A DNA stretch of 64,000 nucleotides from positions 1-64,000 of the forward strand of contig SYIK01000001.1 of assembly GCA_005798905.1 (NCBI GenBank). The letters are read 5' to 3'. The notes below the pieces were generated by a model that did no database searches, was not told the DNA's origin, and saw only the letters and a list, made by a program, of their open reading frames with translations. Position 1 is the first letter of the stretch, and every line of letters starts with the position of its first letter. The translations under genes and the position numbers were made by a program. This document shows positions 38,526 to 48,870 of the stretch, in pieces. The DNA comes from Bacteroidota bacterium. Its GTDB lineage: Bacteria > Bacteroidota > Bacteroidia > Chitinophagales > Chitinophagaceae.

Positions 38526-39455
38526 TTAATTAGCAGGTTGAAACTGTCTGGTCATCGGTGTCCCTTCAACCAATTTGATAAAAATTTCATTTAACGAAGG
38601 AAGTATTTCTTGAAAAGAGTTTATTTGAACGCCATCTTTTAGAAAATAATTTAAAACATCGTTGGGTTTATATTGGTCTTTTATTTTTACAATGTAAGAA
38701 AACTCTTTTGTGTTTATAATTTCAAAAGGAGCAGTTCCATTCAGCATTGGCATACTGTCAAACCCAATACGGAAAAGATTTTCTTTAAAATCGTTTTTGA
38801 TTTGTTTTACAGTTCCGTCCAATATTTTTTTGCCTTTGTTTACCAAAATAATTTGATCGCAAATTTCTTCCACTTGTTCCATTCGGTGTGTGCTGAAAAT
38901 AATGGTACAACCTTTTTCTGCCAATTTATAAATCTCATCTTTTATAAGATTGCTATTCACAGGATCCAGTCCACTAAAGGGTTCATCAAGTATAATTAAT
39001 TTCGGTTGATGCAAAACAGTTGTTACAAATTGTAATTTTTGGCTCATCCCTTTCGAAAGGTCTTCTACTTTTTTATTCCACCAACTTTGCATTTCAAATT
39101 TTACAAACCATTCTTTTATTTGCGCTAAAGCCAACGTTTTATTTAATCCTTTTAATTGTGCTAAATAAAGTGCTTGTTCACCGATTTTCATTTTTTTGTA
39201 AAGCCCTCTTTCTTCCGGCATGTACCCAATATGAACAACATCATTGATGGGATCGAATTTTTTTCCATCAAATAAAATTTGTCCTTCATCGGGATAAAAT
39301 ATTCCTGTGAGCATTCGAATCAAAGTGGTTTTTCCAGCGCCATTGGGACCGAGCAATCCAAAAATGGTACCTTTTTTTATTTCAAAACTAATGTCGTCAA
39401 CTGCTTTTTGTGTAGCAAAGTATTTTTTTAGATTTTGAATTTTTAAAATTGACAT
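38526..39455 (-). CDS. ABC transporter ATP-binding protein (NatA-like)
   Basis: A 309-aa cytoplasmic ATPase driving the adjacent permease. Walker A GLLGPNGAGKTTLIRML (about 33-49), signature LSKGMSQKLQF, Walker B LIILDEPFSGLDPVN and switch His in FSTHRMEQVEE. A ~90-residue C-terminal extension follows the ATPase fold, as in the NatA/YhaQ group. It is the first gene of the two-gene operon. Confidence 0.92.
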   Translation of the reverse strand: MSILKIQNLKKYFATQKAVDDISFEIKKGTIFGLLGPNGAGKTTLIRMLTGIFYPDEGQILFDGKKFDPINDVVHIGYMPEERGLYKKMKIGEQALYLAQLKGLNKTLALAQIKEWFVKFEMQSWWNKKVEDLSKGMSQKLQFVTTVLHQPKLIILDEPFSGLDPVNSNLIKDEIYKLAEKGCTIIFSTHRMEQVEEICDQIILVNKGKKILDGTVKQIKNDFKENLFRIGFDSMPMLNGTAPFEIINTKEFSYIVKIKDQYKPNDVLNYFLKDGVQINSFQEILPSLNEIFIKLVEGTPMTRQFQPAN

Positions 39456-39510
39456 GGTTATTTTATTTCAATTTTCAAATATAAAAGATTGTGTACAGAA
39501 TAGTTGTTAA

Positions 39511-41106
39511 TTATATATGAATGGAAAATTTTGAAAGTATTGCTTTTGCTGTTAACTCTCCATCCATTGCTGCACTTACAATTCCGCCTGCATAGCCGGC
39601 ACCTTCGCCACATGGGTATAAATTATTAATTTGCGGATGTGCCAAAGTTTCTAAATTTCTGGGAATGCGAACAGGAGAAGATGTTCTCGATTCTGTAGCT
39701 AGAACAACAGCTTCATTCGTAAAATATCCTCGCATTTTTTTCCCAAATTCTTTAAATGCTAACTGTAAGCGTGATTGAATGAATTCCGGTAAAACTTCTT
39801 TAAGCGACACAGAATTTAAACCGGGTAAATAGGAGCAATCAGGAAGAGAAGTAGAAATTTTATTTGCTGTAAAATCTACTAATCGCTGTGCTGGTGCTCT
39901 AAACTTTCCACCTCCAAAATCAAAAGATTTTTGCTCCACACGTTGTTGAAAATTCATTCCACTTAATGCATCATATTTTTTAAAAGAAGGAATATCTTTT
40001 TCTTCCACAGCAACTACAATTCCACTATTTGCAAATGGATTATTTCTTTTGGAGGGACTCCAACCATTCACAACTAATTCACTGACAGAAGTAGCAGCAG
40101 GTGCAATAATTCCACCCGGACACATGCAAAAAGAAAAAACACCTTTTCCATTTACTTGGTGAACTAAACTATAAGATGCCGGCGGTAAAAAATTACTTCT
40201 TTGTAAAATAGTTGCATTGTTTTCATTTACAGGACAATGATATTGAATGGAATCAATTAGCGATTGCGGATGCTCAACTCTTACGCCAAGTGCAAATGGC
40301 TTGGATTCAATTTGTATTTTTTTAGATTGTAACAATTGAAAAATATCTCTGGCAGAGTGGCCTGTGGCAAGTATTACAGCATCTGCAGCAAAGGAATTAC
40401 CATCGAAAGTTTTTACTGATTTTATTTGATCTTCTTTTATTTCAAAATCAATTACTTTCTTTTCGAATAAAATTTCTCCTCCACAATCTGTTATTAAATT
40501 TCGAATGGCAATAATAATTTGTGGTAATTTATTTGTTCCAATATGTGGATGTGCATCGTAAATAATATTTTCATCCGCACCAAAATGAACAAGTAGTTGT
40601 AAAATTCGATGCACATTTCCACGCTTATTGCTTCTCGTATAAAGTTTTCCATCGCTATAAGTTCCCGCACCACCTTCGCCAAAACAATAATTGCTTTCTG
40701 AATTAATTATTCCTTCTTTATTCAAAATTGCGAGATCGCGACGTCTTGCTTTTACATCTTTGCCTCTTTCCAAAATGATTGGCTTCACTCCACATTTAAT
40801 TAATTGAAGAGCGGCGAACAATCCGGCTGGGCCTGCTCCAATGATAATAATTTTATGTTTTGAATGAGTTACATTTTTAAAATTAAAATTTGGTAAAATT
40901 GGTTTTGCAAATGCTTCACCGATTGTTGCTTCTAATGTTATGTTGAAAAAAATATTTCTGCTTCGTGCATCAATCGATTTTTTTAAAATGGTAAACCCGT
41001 TGACAGAATCAACCGCACAATTTTGTTCGACTGCTATAAATTGTTGAATGATGCTGTGATCAGATGCTTCGGAAGGCTTTAAGCGGAGCATGATTTTTTT
41101 TTTCAT
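39511..41106 (-). CDS. FAD-dependent dehydrogenase of unknown substrate (COG2509 type)
   Basis: A 531-aa flavoprotein. A ~85-residue N-terminal domain is followed by the Rossmann motif KIIIIGAGPAGLFAALQL and ILERGKDV. Further family features are YCFGEGGAGTYSDGKLYTR, AVILATGHSARDIF, FCMCPGGIIAPAAT and the C-terminal YPCGEGAGYAGGIVSAAMDG. These match the conserved group often annotated as an uncharacterised FAD-dependent dehydrogenase. The frame opens with GTG at 41157; ATGs at 41106 and 41091 are both possible and I took the first. It follows uvrA2 by about 60 nt on the same strand. The reaction is not known. Confidence 0.85.
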   Translation of the reverse strand: MKKKIMLRLKPSEASDHSIIQQFIAVEQNCAVDSVNGFTILKKSIDARSRNIFFNITLEATIGEAFAKPILPNFNFKNVTHSKHKIIIIGAGPAGLFAALQLIKCGVKPIILERGKDVKARRRDLAILNKEGIINSESNYCFGEGGAGTYSDGKLYTRSNKRGNVHRILQLLVHFGADENIIYDAHPHIGTNKLPQIIIAIRNLITDCGGEILFEKKVIDFEIKEDQIKSVKTFDGNSFAADAVILATGHSARDIFQLLQSKKIQIESKPFALGVRVEHPQSLIDSIQYHCPVNENNATILQRSNFLPPASYSLVHQVNGKGVFSFCMCPGGIIAPAATSVSELVVNGWSPSKRNNPFANSGIVVAVEEKDIPSFKKYDALSGMNFQQRVEQKSFDFGGGKFRAPAQRLVDFTANKISTSLPDCSYLPGLNSVSLKEVLPEFIQSRLQLAFKEFGKKMRGYFTNEAVVLATESRTSSPVRIPRNLETLAHPQINNLYPCGEGAGYAGGIVSAAMDGELTAKAILSKFSIHI

Positions 41107-41166
41107 AAAAAACGGTCGGACAGTTATTCCGAAACGAACTATTTTGCAAAGATGCACAATTTGCGT

Positions 41167-43974
41167 TTATAAAAATTGAGCCGTATAACTTTCTTTTATC
41201 AATTTTAATTTTGCGGGAACACCTGCAAATACAAGGTTTCCACCGGCATCACCTCCTTCCGGTCCTAAATCAATAATCCAATCTGCATTGCGAATGACAT
41301 CGATATTGTGCTCAACAACAAGTACAGAATGACCTTGTTCTATCAGAAAATTCAATGAAATTAATAATTTATTTATGTCATGAAAATGAAGCCCCGTTGT
41401 TGGTTCATCAAAAATAAAAAATTGCTTTACCGCACTTTTACTTTTGCATAAAAAAGATGCCAATTTTACTCGCTGCGCTTCGCCGCCAGAAAGTGTAGTA
41501 GCCGACTGTCCAAGTTTTATATATCCTAAACCAACATCACTCAACGGTAAAATCAGTTTTACAATATTTTTTTCCTCGCGAAAAAAATCAATTGCTTCAT
41601 CAACACTCATTTCCAAAACATCAAAAATATTTTTGTTTCGAAAACTTACTTCCAACACTTCTTCTTTAAATCTTTTTCCTTTACAAGATTCGCAAACCAG
41701 ATGAACATCTGCCAAAAACTGCATCTCCACTACTTGTTCGCCCTCGCCAGTGCAAGTTTCGCATCGCCCACCTTCTACATTAAACGAAAAATGTTTTGGC
41801 AAAAATCCACGCATTTTACTAAGTGGTTGTCTCGAATAGAGATCGCGAATTTCATCGTATGCTTTTAAATATGTAACCGGATTACTTCTTGAAGATTTTC
41901 CAATTGGACTTTGACTTACCATTTCCACTTTTGCAATACTTTCAACATCGCCAGAAATACATTTAAAATCTCCAACCGAATCGGGAATTTCTCCTGTTAT
42001 TTTTTGCAGTGCAGAAAGTAGCACTTGTTTTACCAAACTCGTTTTTCCACTTCCACTTACACCAGTAACAACACAAAAAACATTCAGCGGAAATTCAACA
42101 GAAATATTTTTTAAATTATGTTGTTGAGCATTTTCTATTTTAATACTTCTATTCCATTTTCGTACATTTTTATTAACTAATAATTGTAACTCACCTTTTA
42201 AATATTTGCCAGTTAAACTTTTTGGATGTTTTACTATTTCATTAAAATCACCTTCGAAAATTACTTCGCCTCCCAAATGCGAAGCCATTGGTCCCATGTC
42301 AATTATATGGTCGGCTTCTCGCATCATCATTTCATCGTGCTCAACAACTACAACTGTGTTTCCAATATCTCGTAAATCTTTTAATACACGAATGAGATTT
42401 GCTGTATCTCTTGAATGCAAACCAATGGAAGGCTCATCCAAAATATATAGTGAATCGGTAAGATTACTGCTCAAACTTCTTGTCAATTGAATCCGCTGTG
42501 TTTCGCCACCGCTCAGTGTATTAGCAAATCGATTTAAAGTAAGATAACCAAGTCCAACATTTTGCAACGTGTTCATTCGGTTTTCAATTTCAATTAAAAT
42601 TCGATTCGCAATTTTCAATTCAAACTCAGAAATGTTGTTGCGCAATTTTTCAAACCAACGTTTTAAATCCTGAATGGGCATTGCACCTAATTCTCCAATA
42701 TGTTTATTATTTATTTTTACATACAAAGCTTCTTTTCGTAAACGATATCCGGCACATTCTGTACATAAAGTTTTTCCCCGATATCGACTAAGCAATACGC
42801 GAAACTGTACTTTGTACAATTGCTTTTCAACATCTGCAAAAAAACCATTTATACCAAAAACATCTTCATTGCCCTGCCACAAAAAAGCATATTGTTTTTC
42901 TGTAAGTTCAGTAATTGGTTTATGAATTGGAAAATTGTTTTTGCTTGATGCGTTAACAAATTGTTGTCGCCACCAATCTAATTTTTCTCCTTTCCATGGC
43001 GCCACTGCACCGGAATAAACACTTAGATTTTTATCCGGAATTACGAAATGACTATCCACACCCAAAACTTGCCCAAATCCTTCGCAAGTTGGGCAAGCAC
43101 CGTAAGAATTATTATATGAAAAAAGATTGGGAATTGGTTTCTCAAATTGTATGCCATCTGCTTCCAACCGATTATTGAAATGAACAGTTTGTTTTTTACC
43201 AGAGTGGAGTTGCAATGCTAAATAAATATCTCCTTCGCCTTCGTGAAATGCAGTATTAATGGAATCTGAAATTTGGTGCAACTCTTCGTTATTGAATGAT
43301 TTTATTAAAAAACGATCAACCAGTACAAATAGCTTTTCGTTTTTTGAAAATTGCGATTTTAATTCTTGAGGTGATAATGAAATCAAGTCGTCAATTTTTA
43401 GCACTTGTTCATTTGCAATTCTATAAATTCTTGAAAATCCTTTCTGCAATAAAATAGCTAACTCCTCTTCGAATTTTCGATTTTTATGTTGCTTGAATGC
43501 AACCAATAAGAACAACTTGTCACCTTCATTTTGTTTTACAATAAATTGCAATACATCTTCTACTTCATCTTTTTTTACTTCCAATTTCGAAACCGGAGAA
43601 TATATTTTTCCAATTCTTAAAAACAGTAAACGCAAATAATCATTCACCTCCGTCATGCTTCCAACCGTACTTCTTGGAGTTTTTGTTACTACTTTTTGCT
43701 CTACTGCAATTGCAGGACAAAGCCCATGAATATGATCCACATCTGGTTTTGACATTCGATTTAAAAATTGGCGTGCATACACACTCAGGCTTTCTGTAAA
43801 ACGTCTTTGCCCCTCGGCATATAATGTATCAATTACCAAAGAAGATTTGCCAGAACCAGAAACACCAGTAACAACAACAAGTTTATTGCGCGGAATTTCT
43901 ACCGAAACATTTTTTAAATTATGTACCCGTGCCCCTTGAATTGAAATAAACTTTTTACTGTTTACTTTTCGCAT
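41167..43974 (-). CDS. uvrA2: Second, divergent UvrA-like ABC ATPase
   Basis: A 935-aa UvrA paralogue. Both ABC modules are intact ([76 protein letters not shown]). Zinc sites are CPTCEG...CTECAG and CETCTG...CESCKG. Unlike the copy at 18740, the region equivalent to the UvrB-binding domain has lost the RGRKGHYRELF motif (here [18 protein letters not shown]), so UvrB recruitment may be weak. Such second copies may tune repair or give drug and radiation tolerance. It is divergent from the ECF sigma gene over 97 nt. Confidence 0.9.
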   Translation of the reverse strand: MRKVNSKKFISIQGARVHNLKNVSVEIPRNKLVVVTGVSGSGKSSLVIDTLYAEGQRRFTESLSVYARQFLNRMSKPDVDHIHGLCPAIAVEQKVVTKTPRSTVGSMTEVNDYLRLLFLRIGKIYSPVSKLEVKKDEVEDVLQFIVKQNEGDKLFLLVAFKQHKNRKFEEELAILLQKGFSRIYRIANEQVLKIDDLISLSPQELKSQFSKNEKLFVLVDRFLIKSFNNEELHQISDSINTAFHEGEGDIYLALQLHSGKKQTVHFNNRLEADGIQFEKPIPNLFSYNNSYGACPTCEGFGQVLGVDSHFVIPDKNLSVYSGAVAPWKGEKLDWWRQQFVNASSKNNFPIHKPITELTEKQYAFLWQGNEDVFGINGFFADVEKQLYKVQFRVLLSRYRGKTLCTECAGYRLRKEALYVKINNKHIGELGAMPIQDLKRWFEKLRNNISEFELKIANRILIEIENRMNTLQNVGLGYLTLNRFANTLSGGETQRIQLTRSLSSNLTDSLYILDEPSIGLHSRDTANLIRVLKDLRDIGNTVVVVEHDEMMMREADHIIDMGPMASHLGGEVIFEGDFNEIVKHPKSLTGKYLKGELQLLVNKNVRKWNRSIKIENAQQHNLKNISVEFPLNVFCVVTGVSGSGKTSLVKQVLLSALQKITGEIPDSVGDFKCISGDVESIAKVEMVSQSPIGKSSRSNPVTYLKAYDEIRDLYSRQPLSKMRGFLPKHFSFNVEGGRCETCTGEGEQVVEMQFLADVHLVCESCKGKRFKEEVLEVSFRNKNIFDVLEMSVDEAIDFFREEKNIVKLILPLSDVGLGYIKLGQSATTLSGGEAQRVKLASFLCKSKSAVKQFFIFDEPTTGLHFHDINKLLISLNFLIEQGHSVLVVEHNIDVIRNADWIIDLGPEGGDAGGNLVFAGVPAKLKLIKESYTAQFL

Positions 43975-44018
43975 TGAATTATTGACTCGTTAACTTTTTG
44001 TGAAGATAGCCGTAACTT

Positions 44019-44047
44019 CAAAAGTATAACACAAATAATTTAGCAAA
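44019..44047 (-). promoter_or_regulatory. Predicted promoter of uvrA2
   Basis: Minus strand TTTG (44044-44047), 17-nt spacer, TACTTTTG (44019-44026): both boxes match the Bacteroidota consensus, with a slightly short spacer. It lies 45 nt ahead of the ATG at 43974. Confidence 0.45.
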
Positions 44048-44071
44048 AAAATTGTAGCTTCGATAAGAATA

Positions 44072-44653
44072 ATGAAAGCATTTGCCCAAAATACCGACCA
44101 ACAATTAATCCAATTTTTTATTGATGGGAATACGGATGCATTGGAAGCGTTGGTTTTACGACACAAAGACAAAATTTACACATCAATCTTTTTTTTGGTA
44201 AAAGACAAATATTTAGCAGAGGATATTTTCCAAGACACATTTATACGAATCATCGACACGTTGCGAGGTGGACGTTATACCGACGAAGGAAAATTTCTTC
44301 CATGGACAATGCGTATTGCGCACAATCTATGTGTTGATCATTTTCGAAAAATAAAAAGAACACCTCATATTAAAAACAGTGACAATCAAAATATTTTTGA
44401 AGTATATCATTTTTCAGAAGAAAATGCAGAAACAAAATTAATTAAACGAGAAAGCCACGATAGAATTCGCGAAATGTTAGATCGATTACCAGATGATCAA
44501 CGTGAAGTAATTATTCTTCGCCATTTTGCTGATTTAAGTTTTAAAGAAATTGCAGAACTTACCAATTGCAGCATCAATACGGCTTTAGGAAGAATGCGTT
44601 ATGGATTAATCAATATGCGCAAAATGATGGTGGAAAAACAAATTAATTTGTAA
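44072..44653 (+). CDS. ECF-type RNA polymerase sigma factor
   Basis: A 193-aa sigma-70 family factor of the extracytoplasmic-function type. Region 2 (about 20-90) has YLAEDIFQDTFIRIID and the -10 binding stretch LPWTMRIAHNLCVDHFRK. Region 4 (about 130-185) has LPDDQREVIILRHFADLSFKEIAELTNCS with its helix-turn-helix. No anti-sigma factor gene is adjacent: downstream is the convergent dsbD, upstream the divergent uvrA2. The target regulon is unknown. Confidence 0.92.
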   Translation: MKAFAQNTDQQLIQFFIDGNTDALEALVLRHKDKIYTSIFFLVKDKYLAEDIFQDTFIRIIDTLRGGRYTDEGKFLPWTMRIAHNLCVDHFRKIKRTPHIKNSDNQNIFEVYHFSEENAETKLIKRESHDRIREMLDRLPDDQREVIILRHFADLSFKEIAELTNCSINTALGRMRYGLINMRKMMVEKQINL

Positions 44654-44662
44654 TCACAGTTT

Positions 44663-46618
44663 CTACTTTTTATTTTTTTCAAAAACTTCAAGCCCACATC
44701 GAAGCCATTTTGAAAAATCATTCACATTTGGTGTATAAAATTTTGGTTTAACTAGTAATTTTTCATCGGAACTAATAATTACATATTGCGGCTGCGAGGC
44801 TGCACCAAAATTTTCAATTTGAAATGCAGCCCATTTATCTCCTTCTGTTACGATTGATTTTATTTGTCCAGCAGCAGAATTAAAAATTGTTTGTTCCGTA
44901 ATTGGTAATTTAACCCGATCATCAACATAAAGCGAAACGATTACAAATTTGTTGCGCATCAAATTTTCCACCTCAGCATCTGACCAAACTTTTTCTTCCA
45001 TTCTTCGACAATTGACGCAAGCCCAGCCTGTAAAATCAATCAACAAAGGTTTGTTTTCGCGCTTTGCAACTTCAAGTGCAGCTTCATAATTATTTTTAAA
45101 TGGTTCTATAATTTTTTTATCAATTTTTTCTTTCTTGTAAATACTATAATTTGATCTTGGTGGTGGAAATCCACTTATCAATTTTAATTCCGCCCATTTT
45201 GTATTTGTCAACCCTGGAATTAAATAAATAGTAAGAGCTGAAAAAAATAAAATAAAAACAATTCTTGAAAAAGAAAACTTTTCAACTTTTTCACTATGTG
45301 GAAATTTTAATTTTCCCAATAAATAAATAACGATTAAAACCCCGATAACAATCCATAAACCAATAAAGACTTCTCTTTTTAAAAGTCCCCATTGTTGCAC
45401 TAAATCAGCGTTAGAAAAAAACTTTATCGCTAAAGCCAATTCAATAAATCCAAGTACAACTTTAATACTTGTCATCCATCCTCCCGATTTTGGTAACGAG
45501 TGTAGCCAATTGGGGAACAATGCAAACAATGCAAAAGGCAATGCTAAAGCTAATCCAAACCCAGCTGCACCAATTGTTAACGGCCAAGCACCTTGGTTTG
45601 CAACTCCAACTAATAGAGTTCCTAAAATTGGCCCAGTGCAAGAAAAAGATACAATTGCTAAAGTAGCCGCCATAAAAAATATGCCGCCGATATTTCCCAA
45701 GCCTGATTTCGCATCCAATTTATTTGCGAAATATGCCGGAAGTCCAATTTCAAAATAACCAAAAAATGAAAAAGCAAATAATACAAAAATGACAAAGAAT
45801 AAAAGATTCAACCAGACATTGGTAGAAATATTATTGAAAATTTCAGGATTTATTGCTTCGTTCGCCAAATGAAATGGAAGGGTAATGGCAATGTAAATGA
45901 GAAAGATAAACAAGCCATAAAATATTGCATTGGATACTGCTGCAGATTTATTGTGTGATTTTTTTGTAAAAAAAGTAACGGTAACAGGAATCATGGGAAA
46001 CACACAAGGAGTTAAAAGAGCAAGTATGCCACCAAACAATCCAAGTAAAAAAACAACTAAAAGACTTTTATCGCTCGTTGCATCATCGCCGCAATTATTA
46101 ATAGGATTATTAATATCGATTGAAGAAATTTTTATTTTCAATTTGGGAATAATTCCTCCTTCCAACGGAACTGAAAAATGAAAGGGTGTTCCAGAATTAA
46201 ACGATTCTTGATTCCCATAATAAAAATTCAGAACTCCTTGTAAACTTGCAGGAACTTCGCCTTTCACATTAATTCGAACTTTCCACAAAGTTTTATTTTC
46301 ATAAATTTTTACAATTAAACCTTCAAAAATTTTACTGCTGACATTTGTAATTTTTCCTGTTGCTTCAAAATTATCAAGCATTTGGAAAGACGAATCGCTG
46401 AAAACTAATTCAGCCATTTTTACACCTTCAATAATTTGATTTGGTGCGTAGAGTTGCCAGCCCTTTACTCCTTCTGTTGTAAAATTCAATTCAAATTCTC
46501 CGGCCGAAATCTTGCTACTTGTAATAGTCCATTTATATCCCACATTTTGTGCAATGGAAAAAAACGGCAACAAATAAATAAGAAATAAACTAATTTTTGT
46601 TAAAAAATTGATGCGCAT
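44663..46618 (-). CDS. dsbD: Thiol:disulfide interchange protein DsbD
   Basis: A 651-aa inner-membrane protein passing electrons from cytoplasmic thioredoxin to the periplasm. The signal peptide (1-23) leads into the DsbD N-domain (about 25-170). The CcdA-like core has about eight helices (about 195-480), with the two redox cysteines in TPCVFPMIPVTVTFF and FSCTGPILGTLL. The C-terminal thioredoxin domain holds C534 and C537 in GWACVNCRRME. The N-domain's own cysteine pair is not visible in the usual place, which may alter the final transfer step. A second, free N-domain is encoded just upstream (46670-47122). Confidence 0.9.
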   Translation of the reverse strand: MRINFLTKISLFLIYLLPFFSIAQNVGYKWTITSSKISAGEFELNFTTEGVKGWQLYAPNQIIEGVKMAELVFSDSSFQMLDNFEATGKITNVSSKIFEGLIVKIYENKTLWKVRINVKGEVPASLQGVLNFYYGNQESFNSGTPFHFSVPLEGGIIPKLKIKISSIDINNPINNCGDDATSDKSLLVVFLLGLFGGILALLTPCVFPMIPVTVTFFTKKSHNKSAAVSNAIFYGLFIFLIYIAITLPFHLANEAINPEIFNNISTNVWLNLLFFVIFVLFAFSFFGYFEIGLPAYFANKLDAKSGLGNIGGIFFMAATLAIVSFSCTGPILGTLLVGVANQGAWPLTIGAAGFGLALALPFALFALFPNWLHSLPKSGGWMTSIKVVLGFIELALAIKFFSNADLVQQWGLLKREVFIGLWIVIGVLIVIYLLGKLKFPHSEKVEKFSFSRIVFILFFSALTIYLIPGLTNTKWAELKLISGFPPPRSNYSIYKKEKIDKKIIEPFKNNYEAALEVAKRENKPLLIDFTGWACVNCRRMEEKVWSDAEVENLMRNKFVIVSLYVDDRVKLPITEQTIFNSAAGQIKSIVTEGDKWAAFQIENFGAASQPQYVIISSDEKLLVKPKFYTPNVNDFSKWLRCGLEVFEKNKK

Positions 46619-46669
46619 AAAATCACAATTTTTAAAATAGCTATAACAAGATTTTATGAAGAGGGAACT

Positions 46670-47122
46670 TTATTTCAAAGCAATATTAAATGCAATTGTT
46701 TTCGGTGGCAAACATTTTTTATCGTCACATGTTTGAAATTCTACAGTACCAGTGAAATTGGTTTTTGCTTTTCCGCGCACCGTTACTTTTTGAACAAAAC
46801 TCACTTTTTCAGAATATTGAAAAGCAGAAAGTCCTAATTTAACATCTTCAAATTTTTCTAGTTTGCCAACCTCCTTTATTTTCCCATTTAATATTAACAA
46901 CGGATTTTTATTAAAACTAAAAGTGGTTGGGATGGCAATTGCATCTGCTGGTTGATTTTGAGAAAACAAGTGCCACCCTTTTTGAATGCCTGCATCCATG
47001 TATACCTCGTAAACACCGTTGCTTATTTTTTTTGCTGAAAAATCCCAACTTACAGGATTTATATTTTGTGCAGCACTGCTTGTTGCTAAAAAAATAAATA
47101 AAAGATTAAACCACATTTTCAT
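46670..47122 (-). CDS. Stand-alone DsbD N-terminal-domain protein
   Basis: A ~150-aa exported protein made of one DsbD-like N-domain: NPVSWDFSAKKISNGVYEVYM and KGWHLFSQNQPADA parallel the N-domain of the following dsbD gene (YKWTITSSKISAGEFELNF, KGWQLYAPNQ). It ends with FQTCDDKKCLPPK, a C-x4-C pair near the C-terminus that matches the redox cysteines of E. coli DsbD-alpha in position. The signal peptide (MKMWFNLLFIFLATSSAAQ) starts at the ATG at 47122; the open frame's TTG at 47131 is less likely. It lies 11 nt after purQ and 51 nt before dsbD. It probably relays electrons from DsbD. Confidence 0.78.
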   Translation of the reverse strand: MKMWFNLLFIFLATSSAAQNINPVSWDFSAKKISNGVYEVYMDAGIQKGWHLFSQNQPADAIAIPTTFSFNKNPLLILNGKIKEVGKLEKFEDVKLGLSAFQYSEKVSFVQKVTVRGKAKTNFTGTVEFQTCDDKKCLPPKTIAFNIALK

Positions 47123-47133
47123 ATTCAACAATT

Positions 47134-47808
47134 TTATTTCATCAATTGTTCTGCCATAAATAAATTCTGGATAATAATTCTTCCATCAATATTTCCAAGT
47201 CCTTTACTGGTAGCTCTTTCCGGATGAGGCATCATTCCAAAAACATTTCTATTTACGTTGCAAACTCCTGCAATATTTCGCATAGCACCATTTGGATTCG
47301 ACGCATCAGTTATCCTTCCTTTTTCATCACAATATTTATAAAGAATTTGCCCATTTGCAGCTAATTCGTCCAATGTATTTTCATCTGCAAAAAACCTTCC
47401 TTCTCCGTGTGCTATTGGGATTTTAAATACATTATTAGTATCATCTGTTATAAAAATATTTTTACTTACAAATTGTTGATGTGCATTTCTTAATAATGCC
47501 CCAGGCAATAAATGTGATTCACAAAGAATTTGAAACCCATTGCAAACACCAAAAACTTTACCTCCATCATTTGCAAAATCAATCACACTTTGCATCATCG
47601 GACTAAATCGTGCAATTGCACCGCAACGCAGATAATCGCCGTAAGAAAAACCGCCTGGCAAAACAATGCAATCTTCTTTCGAAAATTTACTCAAATCTTT
47701 TTCTTTGTGCCAAAGCATTGTTACATCTTGTTGCATATCGCAAGCAAGGGCATCATACATATCTCTATCACAATTAGAACCCGGAAAAACTACAACTCCA
47801 AATTTCAT
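47134..47808 (-). CDS. purQ: Phosphoribosylformylglycinamidine synthase glutaminase subunit
   Basis: A 224-aa class I glutamine amidotransferase supplying ammonia to PurL for FGAM synthesis in purine biosynthesis. The nucleophile is C89 in GVCNGFQIL and the His/Glu pair is H195/E197 in MPHPERAT. GGFSYGDYLRCGAIARFSP is diagnostic of PurQ. A separate PurQ implies the three-part PurL/PurQ/PurS enzyme; the other subunits are not in this window. It begins the run purQ, DsbD N-domain, dsbD on the minus strand. Confidence 0.96.
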   Translation of the reverse strand: MKFGVVVFPGSNCDRDMYDALACDMQQDVTMLWHKEKDLSKFSKEDCIVLPGGFSYGDYLRCGAIARFSPMMQSVIDFANDGGKVFGVCNGFQILCESHLLPGALLRNAHQQFVSKNIFITDDTNNVFKIPIAHGEGRFFADENTLDELAANGQILYKYCDEKGRITDASNPNGAMRNIAGVCNVNRNVFGMMPHPERATSKGLGNIDGRIIIQNLFMAEQLMK

Positions 47809-47862
47809 AATGAAAGCTTAAAGAAAGACAAAGATAAGTTTTCGAAAATGAATTTTTACTAT

Positions 47863-48855
47863 CTACCAACCAGAACCAAAAAGCTGAAAACAGACAACAA
47901 ATAGTATTGAAATCCAAAATATACATTTTGATAACAACCCGAAATTTGATAAAAATGCGACTGATATAAATGTTGATGCAGGGATTAAAAATATCATCCA
48001 AACCTGAGGTCTGTAGTTAATTGTATTGCTTAAAAACAACATAACAATTGCAAAAAGTAAAAATAAAATTAAACTGTTCCATTTAACTCGAATCGGGACA
48101 AGCATTTGCCGAAATCCTGTATTTACCAAATATGCACCGATTAAACTCGATCCAACTATAATCAAACTTCCTACTTTCGACCAAACTGTAAAGGAGAAAT
48201 ATAACTTACTCAACTGCAATGAAGGTAATAGTAATTGAAGTGATAATTGGTCATTTAAAAAAAGATAAGTACCATAAAAGTAAAAAGGAGTTAACAGTCC
48301 AACTACGCTTAATAATAACAGATTGGCTCGAATGGAACGGATAAGGAATAAAGACAAAATTAACCAAATGAATAATACACAAGTTGGAAAGTAAAGAAAT
48401 ACACAGATCCCAGTGGCAAATCCAATGTTAAAAAAAGATGTTTTCGAAATTTTCAAATCTATTACACGTGACAATTGTATGAAAATGAAAAGCAAAATTG
48501 AATTGACAAGTAGTGGTGCAGAAAAATAATTCCATTCGGGTATAAATGAGGAGAAAATAAGATAAGCTGCTGCAGGTAGATAGCTTGGTTTCTGCATCAA
48601 ACGCCCCCTATCCAAAAAAATATTTAGTTGCAACGACTGTGAAAACAGTAACAAAAAAGTAATGATTGAATAAACAATTGCATTTCCCCCAATCAAATTA
48701 TTTAACAGCGCTTCTATTTTTTTAAAAAATTCAGAGCTCTGTGTGTCTACAACTGGCAATTTAACAGAAATAAAAATTGGAATTTTTATAAGAATGCCAA
48801 GAATAAAAACAAAAAAAATGTTTATGGGTGTTTTTTGTTTAAATAAACCAACCAC
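47863..48855 (-). CDS. Polytopic membrane protein of unknown function (Bacteroidota type)
   Basis: A 330-aa protein with about nine hydrophobic segments and few charged loops; it resembles the DUF6427 group of Bacteroidota membrane proteins, with modest certainty. The motif GRLMQKPSYLPAAAYLIFSSFIPEWNYFS lies between helices 2 and 4. No ATG is available: an in-frame stop abuts a GTG at 48855, which I take as the start (MVGLFKQKTP). It follows the 505-aa secreted protein by 15 nt, so the two form an operon. No enzymatic motif is seen. Confidence 0.65.
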   Translation of the reverse strand: MVGLFKQKTPINIFFVFILGILIKIPIFISVKLPVVDTQSSEFFKKIEALLNNLIGGNAIVYSIITFLLLFSQSLQLNIFLDRGRLMQKPSYLPAAAYLIFSSFIPEWNYFSAPLLVNSILLFIFIQLSRVIDLKISKTSFFNIGFATGICVFLYFPTCVLFIWLILSLFLIRSIRANLLLLSVVGLLTPFYFYGTYLFLNDQLSLQLLLPSLQLSKLYFSFTVWSKVGSLIIVGSSLIGAYLVNTGFRQMLVPIRVKWNSLILFLLFAIVMLFLSNTINYRPQVWMIFLIPASTFISVAFLSNFGLLSKCIFWISILFVVCFQLFGSGW

Positions 48856-48870
48856 CTAAAAAAAATTAAA

